This document shows, piece by piece, positions 54,860-64,000 of a stretch of DNA of 64,000 bases. The stretch's first letter is position 1. The number at the start of each line of letters is the position of its first letter. Under the pieces are notes generated by a model. That model was not told where the DNA came from, did not search any database, and was given only the letters and a program-made list of their open reading frames with translations. The position numbers and the translations under genes were made by a program. The stretch covers positions 1 to 64,000 of the forward strand of contig RQOL01000532.1 in the NCBI GenBank assembly GCA_013076295.1, read 5' to 3'. This DNA is from Sanderia malayensis (taxonomy: Eukaryota; Cnidaria; Scyphozoa; Semaeostomeae; Pelagiidae).

Positions 54860-54898
54860 TGTAAATGCATGTTATTAAATGCACGTCACGTTATTACA
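54860..54898. repeat. 39-bp insertion in a monomer, copy 5
   Basis: Same insertion, but ending GTTATTACAG, like the normal monomer, in place of GTTCTTACAG. It lies 3717 bp after copy 4 at the equivalent place in the larger repeat. Confidence 0.92.
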
Positions 54899-55530
54899 GT
54901 TGAAACTAAGTGAAATACACATGCATTTGCCTGTTTTCAGTGATATTAACATTCGTTCACACTAATTGCACATGAATTCACGTTATTACAGCCGAAACTA
55001 AATAAAATACATATGCAATTACTTGTTTTCAGTGATTATAACATTCTTTCACACTAATTGCACATTAATCTACGCTTTTACAGTTGAAACTAATTGAAAT
55101 ACACATGGATTAGCTTGCTTTCAGTGATATTAACATTCGTTCACATTAATTGCACACGAATTGACGTTATTACCATTGAAACTAAGTGAAATGCACATGA
55201 ATCTGCTTGTTTTCAGTGATATCAACATTCGGTCCTACTAACTGCACTTGAATTCACGTTATTGCAGTTGGAACTAAGTAAAATACACATGCATTTTTTT
55301 CTTTTCAGTGATATCAATTTTCGTTCACACTACTGGCAGATGAAATCCCAATATTATGGCTGAAACTAAGTAAAATACACATGGAAGTTCTTGTTTTGAG
55401 TGATATTAACATTCGTTCACACTAATTGCACACGAATCCACGCTATTACCGTTGAAACTAATTGAAATAAACATGCATTTGCTTGTTTTCAGTGATATTA
55501 ACATTCGTTCACACTATTTGCACATGAATT

Positions 55531-55982
55531 TACGTTATTGCAGCTGAAACTAAGTAAAGTACACATGCAATTTTTTGTTTTGACTGATATTAACATTCGT
55601 TCACGCTAATTGCACATGAATCCACGTTATTGCAGTTGAAACTAAGTGAAATACATATGCATGTGCTTGTTTTCAGTGATTTTAACATTGGTTGACACTA
55701 ATTGCCAATGAATTCACGTTATTACAGCTGAATCTAAGTGAAATACACAAGCATATGCTTATTTTCAGTGATATTAACATTCGTCTACACTAATTGCACA
55801 TAAATCCACGTTATTACAGTTGAAACTAAGTGAAATACACATAGATTTGCTTGTTTTCAGTGAGATTACCTTTGTTCACACTATTTCCACATGAATCCAC
55901 GTAATTGTAGTTGAAACTAAGTCAAATACACTTGCATTGGCTTGTTTTCAGTGATATTAACATTCGTTGACACTAATTGCAC
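55531..55982. repeat. Short satellite segment, 55.5-56.0 kb
   Basis: About five monomers, including a palindrome monomer whose right arm has changed to GCTTATTTTC, and the CACTTGCATTGG form. The segment recurs near 59.58-60.0 kb and 63.2-63.66 kb. Confidence 0.78.
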
Positions 55983-57454
55983 ATGACATCACGTTAGTAC
56001 AGTGCAAACTAAATAAAATACACATGCATTGGCTTGTTTTCAGTGATATTAACATTCGTTGACACTAATTGCACATTACTTCACGTTAGTACAGTGCAAA
56101 CTAAATAAAATACACATGCAATTACTTGTTCTCAGTGATATTAATATTCGTTCACACTAATTGCACATGAATTCACGTTATTACAGCTGAAACTAAATAA
56201 AATACACATGCAATTACTTGTTTTCAGTAATTATAACATTCTTTCACACTAATTGCACATTAATCTACGCTTTTACAGTTGAAACTAATTGAAATACACA
56301 TGGATTAGCTTGCTTTCAGTGATATTAACATTCGTTCACACTATTTGCACATGAATTCACGTTATTACAGTTGAAACTAAGAAAAATACACGCGCATTTG
56401 CCTGTTCTCAGTGATATTAACATTCGTTCACACTAATTGCACATGAATTCACGTTATTACAGCTGAAACTAAATAAAATACACATGCAATTACTTGTTTT
56501 CAGTAATTATAACATTCTTTCACACTAATTGCACATTAATCTACGCTTTTACAGTTGAAACTAATTGAAATACACATGGATTAGCTTGCTTTCAGTGATA
56601 TTAACATTCGTTCACACTATTTGCACATGAATTCACGTTATTACAGTTGAAACTAAGAAAAATACACGCGCATTTGTTTGTTTTCAGTGATATTAACATT
56701 CGTTCACACTAACTGCACTTGAATTCACGTTATTGCAGTTGGAACTAAGTAAAATACACATGCATTTTTTTCTTTTCAGTGATATCAATTTTCGTTCACA
56801 CTACTGGCAGATGAAATCCCAATATTATGGCTGAAACTAAGTAAAATACACATGGAAGTTCTTGTTTTGAGTGATATTAACATTCGTTCACACTAATTGC
56901 ACACGAATACACGCTATTACCGTTGAAACTAATTGAAATAAACATGCATTTGCTTGTTTTCAGTGATATTAACATTCGTTCACACTATTTGCACATGAAT
57001 TTACGTTATTACAGCTGAAACTAAGTAAAGTACACATGCAATTTTTTGTTTTCAGTGATTATAACATTCTTTCACACTAATTGCACATTAATCTACGCTT
57101 TTACAGTTGAAACTAATTGAAATACACATGGATTAGCTTGCTTTCAGTGATATTAACATTCGTTCACACTATTTGCACATGAATTCACGTTATTACAGTT
57201 GAAACTAAGTAAAATACACATGCATTTTTTTCTTTTCAGTGATATCAATTTTCGTTCACACTACTGGCAGATGAAATCCCAATATTATGGCTGAAACTAA
57301 GTAAAATACACATGGAAGTTCTTGTTTTGAGTGATATTAACATTCGTTCACACTAATTGCACACGAATCCACGCTATTACCGTTGAAACAAATTGAAATA
57401 AACATGCATTTGCTTGTTTTCAGTGATATTAACATTCGTTCACACTATTTGCAC
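55983..57454. repeat. 16-mer higher-order repeat, copy 1 (1472 bp)
   Basis: Exactly 16 x 92 bp. Markers 1472 bp apart are GCACATTACT at 56071 and 57543, and ACACGAATAC at 56901 and 58373. The latter is a private C-to-A change shared by both copies. Within the unit, a 276-bp block (3-mer) is itself duplicated. Confidence 0.88.
56128..56679. repeat. 276-bp (3-mer) tandem duplication nested in the 16-mer
   Basis: Markers CAGTAATT at 56225 and 56501, and ACATGAATTC at 56165 and 56441, are 276 bp apart (3 x 92). The first block ends in CGCGCATTTGCCTG and the second in CGCGCATTTGTTTG. The next 16-mer copy contains the same pair, so this duplication came first. Confidence 0.85.
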
Positions 57455-58680
57455 ATGACATCACGTTAGTACAGTGCAAACTAAATAAAATACACATGCA
57501 TTGGCTTGTTTTCAGTGATATTAACATTCGTTGACACTAATTGCACATTACTTCACGTTAGTACAGTGCAAACTAAATAAAATACACATGCAATTACTTG
57601 TTCTCAGTGATATTAATATTCGTTCACACTAATTGCACATGAATTCACGTTATTACAGCTGAAACTAAATAAAATACACATGCAATTACTTGTTTTCAGT
57701 AATTATAACATTCTTTCACACTAATTGCACATTAATCTACGCTTTTACAGTTGAAACTAATTGAAATACACATGGATTAGCTTGCTTTCAGTGATATTAA
57801 CATTCGTTCACACTATTTGCACATGAATTCACGTTATTACAGTTGAAACTAAGAAAAATACACGCGCATTTGCCTGTTCTCAGTGATATTAACATTCGTT
57901 CACACTAATTGCACATGAATTCACGTTATTACAGCTGAAACTAAATAAAATACACATGCAATTACTTGTTTTCAGTAATTATAACATTCTTTCACACTAA
58001 TTGCACATTAATCTACGCTTTTACAGTTAAAACTAATTGAAATACACATGGATTAGCTTGCTTTCAGTGATATTAACATTCGTTCACACTATTTGCACAT
58101 GAATTCACGTTATTACAGTTGAAACTAAGAAAAATACACGCGCATTTGTTTGTTTTCAGTGATATTAACATTCGTTCACACTAACTGCACTTGAATTCAC
58201 GTTATTGCAGTTGGAACTAAGTAAAATACACATGCATTTTTTTCTTTTCAGTGATATCAATTTTCGTTCACACTACTGGCAGATGAAATCCCAATATTAT
58301 GGCTGAAACTAAGTAAAATACACATGGAAGTTCTTGTTTTGAGTGATATTAACATTCGTTCACACTAATTGCACACGAATACACGCTATTACCGTTGAAA
58401 CTAATTGAAATAAACATGCATTTGCTTGTTTTCAGTGATATTAACATTCGTTCACACTATTTGCACATGAATTTACGTTATTACAGCTGAAACTAAGTAA
58501 AGTACACATGCAATTTTTTGTTTTCAGTGATTATAACATTCTTTCACACTAATTGCACATTAATCTACGCTTTTACAGTTGAAACTAATTGAAATACACA
58601 TGGATTAGCTTGCTTTCAGTGATATTAACATTCGTTCACACTATTTGCACATGAATTCACGTTATTACAGTTGAAACTAA
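57455..58680. repeat. 16-mer higher-order repeat, copy 2 (partial)
   Basis: About 1.23 kb matching 55983-57208 almost base for base, with small differences such as TTACAGTTAAAAC near 58022. The match ends near 58680, where GAAAAATACACGCGC continues in place of GTAAAATACACATGC. Confidence 0.87.
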
Positions 58681-61600
58681 GAAAAATACACGCGCATTCG
58701 TTTGTTTTCAGTGATATTAACATTCGTTCACACTAACTGCACTTGAATTCACGTTATTGCAGTTGGAACTAAGTAAAATACACATGTATTTTTTTCTTTT
58801 CAGTGATATCAATTTTCGTTCACACTACTGGCACATGAAATCCCAATATTATGGCTGAAACTAAGTAAAATACACATGGAAGTTCTTGTTTTGAGTGATA
58901 TTAACATTCGTTCACACTAATTGCACACGAATCCACGCTATTACAGTTGAAACTAATTGAAATACACATGCATTTGCTTGTTTTCAGTGATATTTACATT
59001 CGTTCACACTATTTGCACATGAATTCCCGTTATTACAGCTGAAACTAAATAAAATACATATGCAATTACTTGTTTTCAGTGATTATAACATTCTTTCACA
59101 CTAATTGCACATTAATCTACGCTTTTACAGTTGAAACTAATTGAAATACACATGGATTAGCTTGCTTTCAGTGATATTAACATTCGTTCACATTAATTGC
59201 ACACGAATTGACGTTATTACCATTGAAACTAAGTGAAATGCACATGAATCTGCTTGTTTTCAGTGATATCAACATTCGTTCCTACTAACTGCACTTGAAT
59301 TCACGTTATTGCAGTTGGAACTAAGTAAAATACACATGCATTTTTTTCTTTTCAGTGATATCAATTTTCGTTCACACTACTGGCAGATGAAATCCCAATA
59401 TTATGGCTGAAACTAAGTAAAATACACATGGAAGTTCTTGTTTTGAGTGATATTAACATTCGTTCACACTAATTGCACACGAATCCACGCTATTACCGTA
59501 GAAACTAATTGAAATAAACATGCATTTGCTTGTTTTCAGTGATATTAACATTCGTTCACACTATTTGCACATGAATTTACGTTATTACAGCTGAAACTAA
59601 GTAAAGTACACATGCAATTTTTTGTTTTGACTGATATTAACATTCGTTCACGCTAATTGCACATGAATCCACGTTATTGCAGTTGAAACTAAGTGAAATA
59701 CATATGCATGTGCTTGTTTTCAGTGATTTTAACATTGGTTGACACTAATTGCCCATGAATTCACGTTATTACAGCTGAATCTAAGTGAAATACACAAGCA
59801 TATGCTTATTTTCAGTGATATTAACATTCGTCTACACTAATTGCACATAACTCCACGTTATTACAGTTGAAACTAAGTGAAATACACATGGATTTGCTTG
59901 TTTTCAGTGAGATTACTTTCGTTCACACTATTTCCACATGAATCCACGTAATTGTAGTTGAAACTAAGTCAAATACACTTGCATTGGCTTGTTTTCAGTG
60001 ATATTAACATTCGTTGACACTAATTGCACATGACATCACGTTAGTACAGTGCAAACTAAATAAAATACACATGCATTGGCTTGTTTTCAGTGATATTAAC
60101 ATTCGTTGACACTAATTGCACATTACTTCACGTTAGTACAGTGCAAACTAAATAAAATACACATGCAATTACTTGTTCTCAGTGATATCAACATTCGTTC
60201 ACACTAATTGCACATGAATTCACGTTATTACAGCTGAAACTAAATAAAATACACATGCAATTACTTGTTTTCAGTAATTATAACATTCTTTCACACTAAT
60301 TGCACATTAATCTACGCTTTTACAGTTGAAACTAATTGAAATACACATGGATTAGCTTGCTTTCAGTGATATTAACATTCGTTCACACTATTTGCACATG
60401 AATTCACGTTATTACAGTTGAAACTAAGTGAAATGCACATGAATCTGCTTGTTTTCAGTGATATCAACATTCGTTCCTACTAATTGCACATGACTTGACG
60501 TTATTACAGTGCAAACTAATTAAAGTACACATGCATTTGCTTGTTTTCAGTGATATTAACATTCGTTCACACTAATTGCACACGAATCCACGCTATTACC
60601 GTTGAAACTAATTGAAATAAACATGCATTTGCTTGTTTTCAGTGATATTAACATTCGTTCACACTATTTGCACATGAATTAACGTTATTACAGTTGAAAC
60701 TAAGTGAAATGCACATGGATTTGCTTGTTTTCAGTGAGATTACCTTCGTTCACACTATTTCCACACGAATCCAAGTTATTGTAGTTGAAATTAAGTCAAA
60801 TACACATGCATTGGCTTGTTTTTAGTGATATTAACATTCGTTGACACTAATTGCACATGACTTCACGTTAATACAGTGCAAATTAAATAAAATACACATG
60901 GAAGTTCTTGTTTTGAGTGATATTAATATTCGTTCACACTTATTGCACACGAATCCACGCTATTACAGTTGAAACTAATTGAAATACACATGCATTTGCT
61001 TGTTTTCAGTGATATTAACATTCGTTCACACTATTTGCACATGAATTAACGTTATTACAGCCGAAGCTAAGTAAAGTACACATGCAATTACTTGTTTGGA
61101 GTGATATTAGCATTCGTTCATGCTAATTGCATATGAATTCACGTTATCACAGTTGAAACTAAGTGAAATACACATGCATTTGCCTGTTTTCAGTGATATT
61201 AACATTCGTTCACACTAATTGCACATGAATTCACGTTATTACAGCTGAAACTAAATAAAATACACATGCAATTACTTGTTTTCAGTGATTACAACATTCT
61301 TTCACACTAATTGCACATTAATCTACGCTTTTACAGTTGAAACTAATTGAAATACACATGGATTAGCTTGCTTTCAGTGATATTAACATTCGTTCACACT
61401 ATTTGCACATGAATTCACGTTTTTACAGTTGAAACTAAGAAAAATACACGCGCATTTGTTTGTTTTCAGTGATATTAACATTCGTTCACACTAACTGCAC
61501 TTGAATTCACGTTATTGCAGTTGGAACTAAGTAAAAAACACATGCATTTTTTTCTTTTCAGTGATATCAATTTTCGTTCACACTACTGGCAGATGAAATC

Positions 61601-62276
61601 CCAATATTATGGCTGAAACTAAGTAAAATACACATGGAAGTTCTTGTTTTGAGTGATATTAACATTCGTTCACACTAATTGCACACGAATCCACGCTATT
61701 ACCGTTGAAACTAATTGAAATAAACATGCATTTGCTTGTTTTCAGTGATATTAACATTCGTTCACACTATTTGCACATGAATTTACGTTATTACAGCTGA
61801 AACTAAGTAAAGTACACATGCAATTTTTTGTTTTCAGTGATTATAACATTCTTTCACACTAATTGCACATTAATCTACGCTTTTACAGTTGAAACTAATT
61901 GAAATACACATGGATTAGCTTGCTTTCAGTGATATTAACATTCGTTCACACTATTTGCACATGAATTCACGTTATTACAGTTGAAACTAAGAAAAATACA
62001 CGCGCATTTGTTTGTTTTCAGTGATATTAACATTCGTTCACACTAACTGCACTTGAATTCACGTTAGTGCAGTTGGAACTAAGTAAAATACACATGTATT
62101 TTTTTCTTTTCAGTGATATCAATTTTCGTTCACACTACTGGCACATGAAATCCCAATATTATGGCTGAAACTAAGTAAAATACACATGGAAGTTCTTGTT
62201 TTGAGTGATATTAACATTCGTTCACACTAATTGCACACGAATCCACGCTATTACAGTTGAAACTAATTGAAATACA
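58681..62276. repeat. Right-hand satellite segment, 58.7-62.3 kb
   Basis: About 39 monomers. From about 59040 it repeats the order of 55.0-56.4 kb at 4047-bp spacing (GAATTGACGT at 55158 and 59205; 44 x 92 minus 1). From about 60420 it switches to an order like 51.5-54.0 kb. Crossover-like joins are visible near 60420 and 61140. No gene was seen. Confidence 0.78.
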
Positions 62277-64000
62277 CATGCATTGGCTTGTTTTCAGTGA
62301 TATTAACATTCATTGACAATAATTGCACATGACATCACGTTAGTACAGTGCAAACTAAATAAAATACACATGCAATTACTTGTTCCCAGTGATATTAACA
62401 TTCGTTCACACTAATTGCATATGAATTCACGTTTTTGCAGCCGAAACTAATTGAAACACACATGCATTTGCTTATTTTCAGTGATATTAACATTCGTTTA
62501 CACTATTTGCACATGAATTAACGTTATTACATGTAAATGCATGTTATTAAATGCACGTCACGTTATTACAGTTGAAACTAAGTGAAATACACATGCATTT
62601 GCCTGTTTTCAGTGATATTAACATTCGTTCACACTAATTGCACATGAATTCACGTTATTACAGCCGAAACTAAATAAAATACATATGCAATTACTTGTTT
62701 TCAGTGATTATAACATTCTTTCACACTAATTGCACATTAATCTACGCTTTTACAGTTGAAACTAATTGAAATACACATGGATTAGCTTGCTTTCAGTGAT
62801 ATTAACATTCGTTCACATTAATTGCACACGAATTGACGTTATTACCATTGAAACTAAGTGAAATGCACATGAATCTGCTTGTTTTCAGTGATATCAACAT
62901 TCGTTCCTACTAACTGCACTTGAATTCACGTTATTGCAGTTGGAACTAAGTAAAATACACATGCATTTTCTTCTTTTCAGTGATATCAATTTTCGTTCAC
63001 ACTACTGGCAGATGAAATCCCAATATTATGGCTGAAACTAAGTAAAATACACATGGAAGTTCTTGTTTTGAGTGATATTAACATTCGTTCACACTAATTG
63101 CACACGAATCCACGCTATTACCGTTGAAACTAATTGAAATAAACATGCATTTGCTTGTTTTCAGTGATATTAACATTCGTTCACACTATTTGCACATGAA
63201 TTTACGTTATTACAGCTGAAACTAAGTAAAGTACACATGCAATTTTTTGTTTTGACTGATATTAACATTCGTTCACGCTAATTGCACATGAATCCACGTT
63301 ATTGCAGTTGAAACTAAGTGAAATACATATGCATGTGCTTGTTTTCAGTGATTTTAACATTGGTTGACACTAATTGCCCATGAATTCACGTTATTACAGC
63401 TGAATCTAAGTGAAATACACAAGCATATGCTTATTTTCAGTGATATTACTATTCGTCTACACTAATTGCACATAAAACCACCTTATTACAGTTGAAACTA
63501 AGTGAAATACACATAGATTTGCTTGTTTTCAGTGAGATTACCTTTGTTCACACTATTTCCACATGAATCCACGTAATTGTAGTTGAAACTAAGTCAAATA
63601 CACTTGCATTGGCTTGTTTTCAGTGATATTAACATTCGTTGACACTAATTGCACATGACATCACGTTAGTACAGTGCAAACTAAATAAAATACACATGCA
63701 TTGGCTTGTTTTCAGTGATATTAACATTCGTTGACACTAATTGCACATTACTTCACGTTAGTACAGTGCAAACTAAATAAAATACACCTGCAATTACTTG
63801 TTCTCAGTGATATTAATATTCGTTCACACTAATTGCACATGAATTCACGTTATTACAGCTGAAACTAAATAAAATACACATGCAATTACTTGTTTTCAGT
63901 AATTATAACATTCTTTCACACTAATTGCACATTAATCTACGCTTTTACAGTTGAAACTAATTGAAATACACATGGATTAGCTTGCTTTCAGTGATATTAA
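62277..64000. repeat. Higher-order repeat copy at 7672-bp spacing, right edge
   Basis: About 1.7 kb matching 54605-56328. Markers are the 39-bp insertion at 54860 and 62532, GAATTGACGT at 55158 and 62830, and ACATAG at 55839 and 63511. All are 7672 bp apart. Private changes include GATATTACTATTCG near 63440 and AAAACCACCTTATTAC near 63473. The array runs off the right edge of the window. Confidence 0.83.
62532..62570. repeat. 39-bp insertion in a monomer, copy 6
   Basis: Same GTTATTACAG ending as copy 5 and 7672 bp after it. The two therefore form a sub-lineage distinct from copies 1-4. Confidence 0.92.

Larger units (their letters stand above)
53073..55530. repeat. Higher-order repeat, about 3717-bp spacing, copy 2
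   Basis: Matches 49357-51810. It carries private changes such as GTACTGTGC near 54672, CGGTCCTAC near 55229 and the GTTATTACAG ending of the insertion. Near 53070 the join ATTACCATTCG fuses a GAGATTACC monomer to a CATTCG monomer, which marks a crossover point. Confidence 0.82.
1..64000. repeat. 92-bp satellite DNA array filling the whole window
   Basis: The same landmark series (CAGTGATATTAACATTCG, CACTAATTGCACATGAATTC, ACGTTATTACAG, GAAACTAAGTGAAATACACA, TGCATTTGCTTGTTTT) recurs every 92 bp from the first base to the last. For example, ACGTT at 4 recurs at 96. No stretch of unique sequence, no reversal of orientation and no foreign insertion was found. The consensus has 29 G or C in 92 bases. 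The longest open frames (63-77 codons) recur with the repeat and are not genes. It is most likely centromeric or pericentromeric heterochromatin of a eukaryote. That placement is inference from array size and structure, because nothing in the window identifies the chromosome region or species. Confidence 0.97.

Noticed and set aside
1..64000. CRISPR array
   Set aside because: The repetition is periodic, but there are no unique spacers. The whole 92-bp unit is repeated, and no cas gene is present.
1..64000. Soybean centromere satellites CentGm (91 and 92 bp) as the identity
   Set aside because: Only the monomer lengths agree. From what I recall of those repeats, the sequence here is different. 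A database search would settle it.
1..64000. CENP-B box
   Set aside because: TTCG occurs in each monomer (ATTCGTTCACAC), but the required downstream A and CGGG of the box are absent.
1..64000. Yeast CDEI-like element at TCACGTTA
   Set aside because: GACATCACGTTAG comes within one base of RTCACRTG in some monomers, but no CDEIII-like element is present and the array is not a point centromere.
1..64000. Poly(A) signal (AATAAA in CTAAATAAAATACAC) and splice-acceptor-like TTGTTTTCAG in many monomers
   Set aside because: These short motifs are expected in A+T-rich sequence and repeat with the monomer. Without transcripts they do not support a gene.
1..64000. Telomere repeats, retrotransposon or other mobile element
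   Set aside because: No run of telomere-type hexamers or heptamers, no long terminal repeats, target-site duplications or transposase-like frames were seen. Length variants are explained by monomer indels.

Overview
The window is one uninterrupted block of tandem satellite DNA. Every part I read is made of a head-to-tail monomer of about 92 bp, all in the same orientation, which gives roughly 695 monomers (64000/92). I found no gene, RNA gene, transposon, CRISPR array, telomere repeat or unique sequence. The longest open frames are 63-77 codons. They start at TTG or at arbitrary codons, recur with the repeat, and are chance products of it. The monomer consensus is about 32% G+C. Long homogeneous arrays of this kind with nested higher-order repeats are typical of eukaryotic centromeric or pericentromeric heterochromatin. 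The host lineage cannot be told from this sequence, and I do not recognise the monomer as a named satellite family.

Monomer anatomy: taking CAGTGATATTAACATTCG as its start, the monomer carries two related 23-bp modules, each beginning CACATG and ending CAG, spaced 41 and 51 bp apart. It therefore looks like an old internal duplication. Common variants are a 91-bp form (GAGATTACC replaces GATATTAAC with loss of one base), a form with GATATCAATTTTCG and CCCAATATTATGG, a form with a 16-bp perfect palindrome, a 72-bp form with a 20-bp deletion, and a 131-bp form with a 39-bp insertion.

Layout: 1-7.1 kb is a heterogeneous mix with a perfect 368-bp (4-mer) tandem duplication at 671-1406. 7.1-10.7 kb is rich in one-base indels and includes a 15-mer (about 1.37 kb) repeated into 11.5 kb. 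11.5-26.1 kb is the most homogeneous part, with higher-order spacings of 1632, 3284, 4110 and 1561 bp and the five 72-bp monomers. 26.1-34.4 kb is mixed and contains a 10-mer (about 918 bp). 34.4-38.9 kb is a second indel-rich patch. 38.9-64 kb is dominated by a different set of variants, with spacings of 2152, 920, 3717, 1472, 4047 and 7672 bp, and holds all six 39-bp insertions.

The array appears to have grown by repeated, overlapping segmental duplications of different sizes, most probably by unequal exchange or replication slippage. Private mutations and the two indel alleles let the order of copying be traced. All coordinates of higher-order units come from manual matching of marker bases, so unit edges are approximate unless stated as exact.
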